Below are positions 52,482 through 60,865 of a stretch of 64,000 nucleotides of DNA, piece by piece. Source of the stretch: Methylobacterium sp. R2-1. GTDB lineage: Bacteria > Pseudomonadota > Alphaproteobacteria > Rhizobiales > Beijerinckiaceae. Position numbers and translations under genes: made by a program. The notes under the pieces were generated by a model. That model was not told the DNA's origin. It searched no databases and saw nothing but the letters and a program-made list of their open reading frames with translations. The first letter of the stretch is position 1. Every line of letters starts with the position of its first letter. The stretch spans positions 1-64,000 of the forward strand of contig NZ_JACHWM010000020.1 of the NCBI RefSeq assembly GCF_014191355.1, given 5' to 3'.

Positions 52482-52932
52482 GCAGAGCCTCCCTTTCCAC
52501 ATCCTGCGTCAGCGATGACCGGATCCTTAAAGTGGTGAGCCGGATGAAGGCAGCTGCATCGCGTCGATCTCCTCACACGTCAGGTTATAGCGTTCCATCA
52601 GCGCTGCCGCGATACGCTCAATGTCGGTAACAGGCCGGCAGACGAGGTGACGGGTCGATCAGCGACTTGGCAGGAATGCCTCGGCCTCGGCACTTCAGAG
52701 GCGTGCCGGCAGGTGACCCGCCACGTCTGCTAGGACGATGGCCGGCCTGCCAGCCTCTCGGCGGGACCAGCGAGGTGCCCAAAAAGACGCCGCGCGCGCG
52801 GTCTTGCCGGCCGAGATGACCCGCGAAGCCGCTGGTGCCGCCGCGGCCGGATGCCGAGGGGGTGCAACGGTTGAAGCCTCAACGACGTTCTTGCATTCAG
52901 CCCAGATGGGTAAGGCGGCTTGGGAGCAGAAC
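52482..52932. other. Intergenic region containing repeat copy A
   Basis: It holds the repeat at 52657-52759 and the promoter region of the cysteine-repeat gene at 52933. No intact gene is supported. Confidence 0.4.
52657..52759. repeat. Diverged repeat, copy A
   Basis: It shares blocks in order with copy B at 53286: GCGACTTGGCAGGAATG, GCCGGCAGGT, CACGTCTG, AGGAC, CGGCCTGC and GCCTCTC. Minus-strand translation gives AIVLADVAGHLPA here and AIVLTDVTGQPAG in copy B, so both may be pieces of one duplicated gene end. Confidence 0.65.
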
Positions 52933-53178
52933 ATGCTGGTACGTTTTGGGCTGGGCGTTATGCTGGCCGCGATGGCGGGGAGCGCAGCGTTAGCCGCTCC
53001 CATGACGGCCGAGGACAAGGCCGTTCTTCAACAGCAGTGTGCCGGTGATTTCACTACCTTCTGTGCTGGTCTGCCGCCGGAGGACGGGCCTGAGACCCAG
53101 GCTTGCTTCGAGAAGAACATGTCCAAGCTGTCTCCCGGCTGCCAGAGTGCCATTCAAACATACAAGAAGATGGGTTGA
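52933..53178 (+). CDS. Exported cysteine-repeat protein, 81 aa
   Basis: I chose the ATG at 52933 because it begins a signal peptide (MLVRFGLGVMLAAMAGSAAL then AAP). The mature part has four spaced cysteines: QQQCAGDFTTFCAGLPPEDG then ACFEKNMSKLSPGC. This C-x6-C ... C-x12-C pattern is that of small exported cysteine-rich-repeat proteins found in Hyphomicrobiales. It is probably a disulfide-bonded periplasmic protein of unknown role. It sits between the two copies of the repeat. Confidence 0.7.
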   Translation: MLVRFGLGVMLAAMAGSAALAAPMTAEDKAVLQQQCAGDFTTFCAGLPPEDGPETQACFEKNMSKLSPGCQSAIQTYKKMG

Positions 53179-53285
53179 AGGCCGCAGAAGGATACGGTTA
53201 CCAGCGCGTAGCTAATTGACCATCGGCAGGACCTGACTTCTGCCGACTCAACTTCTTGCTCTCTTCGTTCCCTAGTGTGCTTGTT

Positions 53286-53393
53286 GATCGAGCGGCGACT
53301 TGGCAGGAATGACGGTCTCGATGTGCTTCGAAGGTGAAGCCGGCAGGTTGCCCCGTCACGTCTGTCAGGACAATCGCGGCCTGCAGGCCTCTC
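53286..53393. repeat. Diverged repeat, copy B
   Basis: This is a direct-orientation relative of copy A about 630 bases away, flanking the cysteine-repeat gene. Similarity is block-wise with small indels. Confidence 0.65.
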
Positions 53394-53443
53394 TCCCTGC
53401 CTCGCGAGCAAGAACGGGCGGGACATCAGAAGTCTGTTGCAGA

Positions 53444-53613
53444 TCAGCTTGTCTGGTTTTGCGCTCTGTTCGACCGGCGCCATTCGGCCACCGCCGCATC
53501 GGCTGCATCCACCTCCGCCGTGGTGATGCCGGAGAGCCCATCCCAGGCGAGATCGATAGCCTTCCGATCCCAGTCTCGATGGGCACGACGACCTCTCCCT
53601 CAACCTGCACCAC
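53444..53613 (-). pseudogene. Small hypothetical gene with one frameshift
   Basis: The first part reads VQVEGEVVVPIETGIG. A shifted frame then gives AIDLAWDGLSGITTAEVDAA followed by DAAVAEWRRSN and a stop at 53444. The two halves read as one alpha-helical small protein when one base is adjusted near 53560. The evidence is internal only. Confidence 0.35.
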
Positions 53614-53663
53614 GCGGCAGGGCGGCTGAGCGGCGAAGGCGGCGTAGAAGCGGCGAAATGGCT

Positions 53664-53819
53664 TCAGTTAGCTTCGATCGCACACGACGAGGGCGGCGTC
53701 GGCGGCATAGAGGAGCGCCGTCTCAACCGGCGGCTGACGGCGATGGAGACGAGCGGGTTGCGCAGGTCGTGACCCAGAACCGCGACGAACTGCTCGCGGA
53801 GCTCGGAGGTCGCCCGCAT
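53664..53819 (-). pseudogene. Histidine-kinase phosphoacceptor fragment
   Basis: The frame reads MRATSELREQFVAVLGHDLR, then NPLVSIAVSRRL. REQFVAVLGHDLRNPL is the H-box of a HisKA domain, with the histidine intact. The frame loses family character after VSIAVSRR and ends at TGA 53664. No ATP-binding domain follows. Confidence 0.55.
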
Positions 53820-54050
53820 CTAGACCAGGGCAAGTTTCTTCGAGGCATATCCCTGCCTCCGGACATCTCTAGCAAAACGTTCTTTGAATGCAGACCGTTC
53901 CGCTCGAGCAAGTGCGCTGATCAGAGGTTCGCGTTCGCCTCTTTATCGCCACCCTTACAATGCGTTTTCTGCGCTAACGGAAGATGCGGAACGGTTTAGG
54001 TCGTCCGAACGTCTCTCGTGACCTGTCCTCGCGCCACGGCGCAGGCTGCG

Positions 54051-55322
54051 ATGTCGGTCTGTCTCGCGGCGTACTGGTTCGAGAGCATGCTCGCCACCAC
54101 TCACCTCGCCCTCATCAACGTCTTCACCGGTGACATCCAGGGAGGCCTTGGCCCGTTCCTGGGCACCTGGCTCGCTGAGACAGGCGGCTGGTCTCCTGCG
54201 CGCGTCGGGTTCGTCACGACGCTAGTGGGGGTCGGCGCCCTTTTCTTGAGCGGGCCGGCCGGGGCCCTTGTCGACCGGATCGGGCGGCCCCGCTTGCTCA
54301 TCGCCGCCGCCTGCGCGGCCATTCTCGCAGGCACGCTGCTCATCCTGCCAGCCAAGTCCTTCCCGGCCGTGTTCGCTGCGCAGATGCTGGCAGCCGCCGG
54401 CGGCGTGCTGCTGTTGCCCGCCATCAGCGAGCTCACCCTTGGCATCGTCGGCAAGGACCGCTTTCCCAAGCAGCAGGGCCGCAATCAGGCCTACAACCAT
54501 CTTGGCATCCTGATCGCGGCCGGCCTGATCAGCTTCGGGACTGCTCGTCTCGGCGCCGCCGTGGCCTTTTGGGTGCTCGGCGCCATGGCGGTGCTGGCCA
54601 TCGTTGCCACGCTGACGACGCCAGGCCATTGCTACAACCAGCGTCGCGCCGTCGGCTGGAAGGAGGACGACCCGGACGACAAGCCGGAGCGCGCGACCAC
54701 CCGCAGCGTACTCTCGAACCGCAAGCTGATGGTGCTGGCGGTAGCGATCGCCCTGTTCAACCTCGGCAACGGCGGGATGCTGACCCTGCTCGGCCAGAAG
54801 CTCGTCGCCGCCGGCAGCGACGCCACTGCCTGGACCGCCCGCTACGTCATGGTGGCGCAACTGGTGATGATCCCGGTGGCGCTGTTCGCGGGCTCGCTCG
54901 CCGACAAGCGCGGTCGTCGAAAGCTCTTGCTGGTCGCCCTGGCGGTTCTGCCCCTGCGCGCGACCCTGTCCGCCTTCATCGACGACCCTTTGTGGCTGAT
55001 CTCGGCCGAGATCCTCGACGGGGTGGCCTCCGGCATCGTCGGCGTAGCCGTTCCGGTCGTGGTGGCGGATCTCACCTGGGGCTCAGGCCGCACCCAGACG
55101 GCGCTCGGCACCGTCAACGCCGTGCAGGGTATCGGCGGCGCGCTTTCGGCCTGGTACGGCGGCCTCGCTCAGTCGGTTCTCGGCTGGAGCGGGGCCTTCC
55201 TGGCCCTCGGGGCACCTGCCTTGATCGCTCTCGCCCTCGTCATCTGGCTCGACGCCACCAGTGAGCCCGGCCGGCGCACCCAACGGCGCGAGCGCCTGGC
55301 CGCCAGCCTGAAACCTGCCTGA
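54051..55322 (+). CDS. Major facilitator superfamily transporter
   Basis: The product is about 423 residues with twelve predicted membrane segments. Signatures are SLADKRGRRKLLLVALAVLP in the second half, GALVDRIGRPRLLIAAACAA in the first (both MFS loop 2-3 motifs), and GKDRFPKQQGRNQAYNHLGI. I prefer the ATG at 54051; a GTG at 54018 is possible. The sequence resembles MFS proteins annotated as drug or sugar-phosphate exporters, but the substrate cannot be given. No regulator is adjacent. Confidence 0.85.
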   Translation: MSVCLAAYWFESMLATTHLALINVFTGDIQGGLGPFLGTWLAETGGWSPARVGFVTTLVGVGALFLSGPAGALVDRIGRPRLLIAAACAAILAGTLLILPAKSFPAVFAAQMLAAAGGVLLLPAISELTLGIVGKDRFPKQQGRNQAYNHLGILIAAGLISFGTARLGAAVAFWVLGAMAVLAIVATLTTPGHCYNQRRAVGWKEDDPDDKPERATTRSVLSNRKLMVLAVAIALFNLGNGGMLTLLGQKLVAAGSDATAWTARYVMVAQLVMIPVALFAGSLADKRGRRKLLLVALAVLPLRATLSAFIDDPLWLISAEILDGVASGIVGVAVPVVVADLTWGSGRTQTALGTVNAVQGIGGALSAWYGGLAQSVLGWSGAFLALGAPALIALALVIWLDATSEPGRRTQRRERLAASLKPA

Positions 55323-55550
55323 CGCCCGGTGCAACAGTCGGTGGATCGTTGAACACGGCGTGGTCATGCCCGCCGGGCGGCGGATGGAGCTCGGCGTCCC
55401 AGTCTCGCTATCCGCTCCGGCTCTCATGCCATGCGGCGCACACATTGGTCTCACAGAGAACGGTTTCCGTGCTTCGGCCGTTGCAGTCCCCTCACGTTGC
55501 CCATCCCTCAGGCCAGCCGGCAGAGAGGCCGTTGCGAACGGAGGAGGACC

Positions 55551-55775
55551 ATGGCGTCCCTACTGGACTACGAACCCGACGATTGTCGGACCGCGGAGTT
55601 CCGCCGCGGCTTTGCACACGGAGCGCAGGCCCTGTTCGACGTGGCGGGCGGCCATCTCTCCGAGGAGCACGCGGCCCTCGTGAGGGATTGGCTGAACCGG
55701 TCGGTGCGGGACTGGACCGCCAGTCCCGGCGAGGCCGAGGAGCCGCCGCCCGCCCCATCGCTGCTGCCCCTATGA
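55551..55775 (+). CDS. Hypothetical protein, 74 aa
   Basis: The ATG at 55551 has GGAGGACC upstream. The product is acidic and helical (MASLLDYEPDDCRTAEFRRG; LSEEHAALVRDWLNRSVRDW) with a Pro-rich tail. The stop overlaps the next start (ATGA), so the two are coupled. No family recognised. Confidence 0.55.
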   Translation: MASLLDYEPDDCRTAEFRRGFAHGAQALFDVAGGHLSEEHAALVRDWLNRSVRDWTASPGEAEEPPPAPSLLPL

Positions 55776-56440
55776 CAGCGCCCCGGCAGGAACGGGATGA
55801 TCCGGCAACCGACGAAGGCCGGCACGCATCTGAGGCGGCGGGCCGGGCGGACCTTGAACGGGCGCTCGAACGGCGGAGCCCTACGGAGCGCTCTGCCTTC
55901 TGGAAAGCCGTGAAGCACCTCTACACCTTCGTTGAGACAGACTCGCAGGGTGAGATCATGACCTCAACGGCCGATAGGGAGCCAGCGCAGCCAAAGGCGT
56001 CGGCGTCGCGCGCCTTCACCACCTTCGCGGGCAAGGTCGCCAAATGGGCTGGCCATCCGCTCGCCTTCGCGCTGGGGGCCGCCATCGTCGTCGGCTGGGC
56101 CATCAGCGGCCCGTTCTTCGGCTACTCGGAAACCTGGCAGCTCGTCATCAACACGGGCACCACCATCGTGACCTTCCTGATGGTGTTCCTGATCCAGAAC
56201 TCGCAGAACCGGGACGGGGCGGCCATCCAGGCCAAACTCGACGAGCTCATCCGAGCAAGCGCAGCGCAGAACCGCTACATCGGCATCGAGCACCTCACCG
56301 AGGAGGAGCTCGACGATTTGCGGCGGCGCTGCGAGACGCGGGCCAGGGCCGAGCGCCTGGATCATGCCCGCGAAGCGGCCGACGTGGCCGAGGCGCGGGC
56401 CCATGAGAAGGCCGCCCGCGCTGCCGAGCGGATCGGCTAG
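55772..56440 (+). CDS. Low-affinity iron permease family protein with N-terminal extension
   Basis: The family-like part starts at the ATG 55958: RAFTTFAGKVAKWAGHPLAF, ALGAAIVVGWAISGPFFGYS, TWQLVINTGTTIVTFLMVFL, IQNSQNRDGAAIQAKLDELI, two membrane segments with the NSQNRD block of PF04120, and a long helical tail (residues 130-160 of that part). The ATG at 55772 overlaps the upstream stop and adds 62 charged residues (RADLERALERRSPTERSAFW). Either start is possible; coupling favours 55772 and family length favours 55958. The bacterial role is uncertain. Confidence 0.8.
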   Translation: MTAPRQERDDPATDEGRHASEAAGRADLERALERRSPTERSAFWKAVKHLYTFVETDSQGEIMTSTADREPAQPKASASRAFTTFAGKVAKWAGHPLAFALGAAIVVGWAISGPFFGYSETWQLVINTGTTIVTFLMVFLIQNSQNRDGAAIQAKLDELIRASAAQNRYIGIEHLTEEELDDLRRRCETRARAERLDHAREAADVAEARAHEKAARAAERIG

Positions 56441-56486
56441 GCCCCTCGGTGAGATCTTATGGACCGGCGAAGCGGTGGCAGCTGGC

Positions 56487-56666
56487 TCAGTCCCGGCCGT
56501 GGATAAGCATGCCGAGGAGGTACCCCACCCCGAGGGCGGCCAGGAGCGCGATCACGGGCATCTCCTCCACGCGGCCTCGGACGGCCTCATTGCCGCTACG
56601 GTTAGCGTTATTGCCGCGCCGGTAGACCTCGTCGGCGTATAGAAGCCGCTCGCGGCCGGCGCGCAC
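56487..56666 (-). CDS. Small membrane-anchored protein, 59 aa
   Basis: From a GTG at 56666 the product has a charged helix (ADEVYRRGNNANRSGNEAVR) and a C-terminal membrane segment with glycines (ALLAALGVGYLLGMLIHGRD). This is the layout of DUF883/YqjD-type tail-anchored proteins. The start is uncertain, as the open frame extends upstream. Confidence 0.5.
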   Translation of the reverse strand: MRAGRERLLYADEVYRRGNNANRSGNEAVRGRVEEMPVIALLAALGVGYLLGMLIHGRD

Positions 56667-57048
56667 CTTGATCTGGACCACCCGACGCAGGCCGACACAC
56701 GGCGCACTGGTGCGGGCAAGGCCGGTGCGTGAAGAAGCGGGTCCGGCCGAGTTCGCGCGGGGCTGGTGGCAGCCCGCCATCGAGGTGTTGCGCGAGGAAC
56801 GCCGCAAAGCGGCTTCTTTGGAGCGCGCCCGTGCCACGCGCCGGTCCGCAACGGCATGACGATGCCTGAGCGCGGGCCGAACGCGAGGATGTTGTGGCCA
56901 CTAGGGCCGCCTGTTCTCTACAAACGGCAGCTTTCAGGACTCGAGCGGTTCTTCCGGCGGCGTTGACCAAAAGTCCGGAAGTGGCTCAAATCTGAAGTGC
57001 CTGTCCGGACGTGCGTTTAACGAGGCGCCGTACACCCTGGCGTTATTG
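56667..57048. other. Non-coding stretch
   Basis: Open frames here are shadows of the small gene's upstream region. No hairpin or RNA gene is supported. Confidence 0.4.
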
Positions 57049-57963
57049 TCAGCCTGCGCCGATAGCCGGAGTTAACCCCTGAGCGACAGGCGTCTCTCGC
57101 GGGGCTAGGAGGAACGGGAGTAGGACAGCGGTGAATGCCTCCGGATGCGAGTAGTTGATCCCGTGTGCCACGCTGGGGATCACGGCGAGACGACCGCGAG
57201 GCAGGGTGCCGGCAAGGCGCGCCACAAATTCATAGGGGACGATGTAGTCACGCGTGCCCCAAACGACGAGCGTTGGCTGAACAACCCGGAGCACCTTTTC
57301 TCCGATGCGGTTGTCGACCATGCTGCGTAAGGTCAGGATGTAGCGTCGGATCCCGCTACGGGCATAGTCGGCAAGCGCCACCCAGGCGAGCGACCAGCGC
57401 TCGAATGGTGCGATGAAGAAAAAGCCGACGATTTGCCGGATGATGCCACGTGCCTCCGGGTCCGGGGTAGGTCCCTGCAACACAAGGCGGTCGACAAGCT
57501 GAGGGTAGGCGAGCGCCAATTCGACCAACACCTCGCAGCCGAGCGAATTGCCAACGAAGGCCGCACGCTGCACTCCGACCTCGTGCATCCAGGCAGCCAG
57601 CGCATCGGCAAGCTCGCGAACTGTGAGCGCTCGGGGAGGCTTGTCGCTTAGGCCGAAGCCGGGCAGGTCAGGCGCGTAGACCCGTAGATGAGGGGCGAGA
57701 TGCTTCGCGAGCGGGATCATGTAGCGGCTCGACATCCCGAGCCCGTGGACCAGGATCACGGGCAGGTGGTCATCACGCACGTAGTCGATTGAAACTCGGG
57801 CATGCATGGTGTTGCCGCCAACGCGGGTGTACCTCGTCGCGAGTCGTCCCAGACGTGTTCTACGCCTCTGGCTAGCAGGTCGGTCGGCTAAGGGTTTGAG
57901 CATGACCAGACCGGCCAAGACACCACCGGCCGTCACAGCGATCCACCGCAGGAACACGCTCAC
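57049..57963 (-). CDS. Membrane-anchored alpha/beta-hydrolase
   Basis: The N-terminal membrane segment (WIAVTAGGVLAGLVMLKPL) is followed by a hydrolase core: VILVHGLGMSSRYMIPLAKH, APDLPGFGLSDKPP, nucleophile Ser in VGNSLGCEVLVELA, acid Asp in WGTRDYIVPYEF, and catalytic His in VAHGINYSHPEAF. The triad is complete. Substrates in this group are small esters or ring-cleavage ketones. The 304 residues are normal for the family. It is on the minus strand with no operon partner. Confidence 0.85.
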   Translation of the reverse strand: MSVFLRWIAVTAGGVLAGLVMLKPLADRPASQRRRTRLGRLATRYTRVGGNTMHARVSIDYVRDDHLPVILVHGLGMSSRYMIPLAKHLAPHLRVYAPDLPGFGLSDKPPRALTVRELADALAAWMHEVGVQRAAFVGNSLGCEVLVELALAYPQLVDRLVLQGPTPDPEARGIIRQIVGFFFIAPFERWSLAWVALADYARSGIRRYILTLRSMVDNRIGEKVLRVVQPTLVVWGTRDYIVPYEFVARLAGTLPRGRLAVIPSVAHGINYSHPEAFTAVLLPFLLAPRETPVAQGLTPAIGAG

Positions 57964-58229
57964 CTTCTGTCTTCAGCCAAAACAATCTCGAACTGATCGT
58001 CGAGACGTTGCAGCACCATGAAATCCAGCCGCGTTGAGGATGGTTTCCAACGATCGAGCTTTCAGACGTGAACCAGTACCACGCAGCTGTCGCGATCGGG
58101 AACGCAACGAGGGCAGCAAGCGTGACGACCCTGCCTTGCAAGTGGCTCGACTTCCACCCCGCGGGTCGCCTTAACCTCCCGCTTACCCAAACGAACGAGG
58201 TTGCGCGGCGGATCAGCCAAGGAGTGAGC

Positions 58230-58511
58230 ATGTCCGACACGACCGACACCGTGGGCGTCGCAGGCGACCGGATCCGCTCCATCATCGAGCGCATTGAGCG
58301 GCTCGATGAAGAGATAAAGGATCTCATGGAGACCAAGAAGGAGATCTTCGGCGAGGCGAAAGGCGAAGGGCTCGACGTCAAGGTGCTCAAGGAAATCCTG
58401 AAGCTTCGCAAGCAGGACAAGGACGAGCGCGACGAGCAGGAGACACTGCTCGACCTCTATTTGCGGGCCATGGATGCGCCGACCCCCACGCCGGTCGCCC
58501 AGGCGGCCTGA
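58230..58511 (+). CDS. DUF2312/GapR-like nucleoid protein
   Basis: The ATG at 58230 follows AAGGAGTGAGC. The product (93 residues) has GDRIRSIIERIERLDEEIKD, LMETKKEIFGEAKGEGLDVK and VLKEILKLRKQDKDERDEQE, which match DUF2312. In Caulobacter this family includes GapR, which clamps overtwisted DNA ahead of replication and transcription. Here it may be a chromosomal housekeeping copy or an island-encoded paralogue. Confidence 0.9.
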   Translation: MSDTTDTVGVAGDRIRSIIERIERLDEEIKDLMETKKEIFGEAKGEGLDVKVLKEILKLRKQDKDERDEQETLLDLYLRAMDAPTPTPVAQAA

Positions 58512-58552
58512 CGATTGGCGGAAGCAGCGCTATGTTGATGCCGCCGTGCTGG

Positions 58553-58879
58553 TCAAAAGACCTCCACGGCGGCGCGCATCGTCTCGTCATTGGCGCCGAT
58601 GTAGCGCTGCGTGGTCGAGAGATGCCGATGATCCGCCAGCATCATGATGGCTTTGGGCGGGATGCCCGCATGAGCTAGACGCGTGATGAACCACCGACGG
58701 CCGCCGCGACCCGATCCGCTGTTTAGCCCAGCCAAGTCGTCCCAGCTGCGCATGCGCTGACACAGCATGTTGGCGCTGAACGCCGATCGCTTCTGCGTGC
58801 TAAAGACCGGCTGCGCGGAAAGTGTGGGTCCAACCATGCTGGATCGGAACTGCTCGATCCAATGTCGAGGCGCGTTCAT
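58553..58879 (-). CDS. Tyrosine-recombinase C-terminal remnant (5'-truncated)
   Basis: The 108-residue product carries the last part of an integrase: FSANMLCQRMRSWDDLAG, GRRWFITRLAHAGIPPKAIM and MLADHRHLSTTQRYIGAND. Box II Arg, the DHRH (usually GH) block and the nucleophile Tyr in TTQRYI are visible; box I is missing. The N-terminal 200 or so residues of the family are absent, so it cannot be a working recombinase by itself. It may mark one edge of a former island. Confidence 0.7.
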   Translation of the reverse strand: MNAPRHWIEQFRSSMVGPTLSAQPVFSTQKRSAFSANMLCQRMRSWDDLAGLNSGSGRGGRRWFITRLAHAGIPPKAIMMLADHRHLSTTQRYIGANDETMRAAVEVF

Positions 58880-59344
58880 GAAGACGCGGCGCGCTACCCC
58901 TTGTTACGGCCGCACTGATCTGAACCGGGCGCCGCGGTCGAACGGCCGCGACGCCCGGTATGGATTCTGGCCTTCAGGGTTCCGAATGACCCCACCGGGA
59001 ACTTCAGCGGCAACGCCTTGAATGTCCGCTTGGGAAGAAGAGCGGCGGTTCGAGTCGCGCCCCTTAAAGGTCCGCTGCAGGCGCACAGCCGAACAAGCGA
59101 CATGCGAACTCCTGACCCCTTCGGGACCGTCCAACCTGCTGGTGCGGATGTCCGCGCGTAAGGGAAAGCAGACCTATAGGCGTCAGCCACTACATCAGGA
59201 TGTCGTGTAGTATCGAGCGGGTGCGCTTTCGAGATTTTGGGTGGCGACCCGCGCTCCTAAGACTTAACGCCTATCTTCAGCCTCACCCGGTGCGCCCACG
59301 GTTCCAGAGGCGGATTGTGCGTCGCCCGCACGGACGATGAAGAA
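58880..59344. other. Non-coding stretch right of the integrase remnant
   Basis: This 465-base stretch shows no supported gene. Open frames are short and Arg/Ser-rich. An attachment site could lie here, but I see no tRNA. Confidence 0.4.
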
Positions 59345-59809
59345 GAGCCGTGTCAGCGAAGAGCAAATCATCGGCATGGTCGCGATAGGAGCGCCTCCGC
59401 ATCGCCATCAATCATGCTTGTGACCGGCGCGAACTTCGCGGGGGCGGCAAGCCAGATGTCCAATTTCTCCGGCGTCCAAACGCCGCCTGCCGACCGGAGA
59501 GCCCCCTTATAGCCGACGCGTCGGCTGTTGCTGGCGACAGGCTTGCCAACCACGTCGTAGAGACCGGGACCGTTTCGGTCGCCGGCCCCATCGGACCGTG
59601 TGACAGGCAGGGCACTGACCGAACAAGCGGCCGCCCCGCATCGCATCGGCCATCCGCATGAGGGCGCCGAAGCTTGGGCTGTCGTCCAGGGTACGGCGAC
59701 GCTCCCCGTCATCATCCGAGCAGGCCGTAACTAGGACGGTGAGCGCGAGCGGCACGGCACGCAGGCCAAGCGCGGGCAGACGGAAAGAGCGCGTCACCCT
59801 TTCAATCAT
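59345..59809 (-). pseudogene. Class I c-type cytochrome with frameshifts
   Basis: The start at 59809 gives a lipoprotein-like leader (LPALGLRAVPLALTVLVTAC) and then MRGGRLFGQCPACHTV with the CPACH haem motif. The frame then breaks. A second frame gives RSDGAGDRNGPGLYDVVGKP, YKGALRSAGGVWTPEKLDIW and LAAPAKFAPVTSM, the body of a small soluble cytochrome c with the axial Met. The end is lost after SMIDGDAE. Haem ligands remain encoded, but at least one frameshift separates them. Confidence 0.7.
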
Positions 59810-59844
59810 GTCATCTCACTTCAACCGCAACCATCCGCGCGCAT

Positions 59845-60864
59845 TCAGAGAGGACGGACAGGCAAGAGCTTGCCGCGCAGCAGCAGGCTCAATGTTCTGA
59901 GCGCGATCCAGCCGATGATGAGGTTGGCCGCGACGAACAGCGGGACGGCGAGGGACGCGCTCGGCCCTTCCAGCCCGCGTTCCGTCAGGCGCAAGGCGGC
60001 AAGCGGAAGGGCCGAGACGCCGAACGTGTAGGCCCAGGCCGCCGGCGAGAACGGCTGCTGCCGCAACCACGGCACCAGCCGCACCGTGACCAGGGCATGC
60101 AGCAGGGCGTAGCCGAAGAGGATCTGCGCAAGCCGATCGGGTGGCCCGTCCGTGACCGCCAGGTAGGCGACGCAGGCCACCGCGGGTGGCGCGAGGTGCA
60201 ACCCGAGCGAGGCGCGCAACGACACCGGCAGGGCCTGCAGGATCAGACGATGGATGACGACCGACTCCAACGTCAGCCACGACAAGAGGCCTGCACCGAA
60301 GAAGAGCAGGCCGAGTTCCTTCATGTCGAAGGCAGCGCAGGTGATGGCCGCCACGAAGCCTCCACCGACAGTGGGCATGTAGAGGATCGGCGTCGTCGCC
60401 TCGAAGGCACGGTCGCCCATCCAGAGGCTTCCCATTCCCCAAACGGCGAAGAGGGTCGTCCCGAAAAGTCCCGCCAATGCCATCATCCAGGCGAAGTCCG
60501 GCCAGTGCGGCGCGAGGCCGACGCTGGCGATCATCGTGGCGACGGGAGCCAACGAGGCGAAGAACGAGGAGGTGGGATCGCGCGCCTCGACCAGAACGGT
60601 GTCCCGGTCGTTCAGCCACCGCGCGGCGTAAAGGATCAACCATGCCGCCCAGACCGCGACGCCCAAGAAGGAAAGCATCTCGCCAACCCAGGCAGGCGCC
60701 AGCCCAAGGCGCGCGGCGGCGCGCCAGCCGTTGCCCAAGCCGCAGAGCCCCAGGACCATCCCGAAGAAAGTGGCCGGGACCCGTATCCGTGGCAGCGAAG
60801 CGAAATGGCGCCGAGGTCCGGCCGGATCCTCCCGGCTGCTGGATGCGCTCGCCACGTCAGGCAC
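59845..60864 (-). CDS. TehA/SLAC1-type anion channel
   Basis: The 339-residue product has about ten membrane segments (ATFFGMVLGLCGLGNGWRAA; VAVWAAWLILYAARWLND; PTVGGGFVAAITCAAFDMKE; GAGLLSWLTLESVVIHRLIL). FFGMVLGLxGLxxxWR is characteristic of the tellurite-resistance/dicarboxylate TehA group, which shares the SLAC1 fold. Tellurite export is one reported activity; anion efflux is the general role. The stop of the MocR gene upstream is directly adjacent (60866), so the two may be one transcript. Confidence 0.85.
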   Translation of the reverse strand: MPDVASASSSREDPAGPRRHFASLPRIRVPATFFGMVLGLCGLGNGWRAAARLGLAPAWVGEMLSFLGVAVWAAWLILYAARWLNDRDTVLVEARDPTSSFFASLAPVATMIASVGLAPHWPDFAWMMALAGLFGTTLFAVWGMGSLWMGDRAFEATTPILYMPTVGGGFVAAITCAAFDMKELGLLFFGAGLLSWLTLESVVIHRLILQALPVSLRASLGLHLAPPAVACVAYLAVTDGPPDRLAQILFGYALLHALVTVRLVPWLRQQPFSPAAWAYTFGVSALPLAALRLTERGLEGPSASLAVPLFVAANLIIGWIALRTLSLLLRGKLLPVRPL

Positions 60865-60865
60865 C

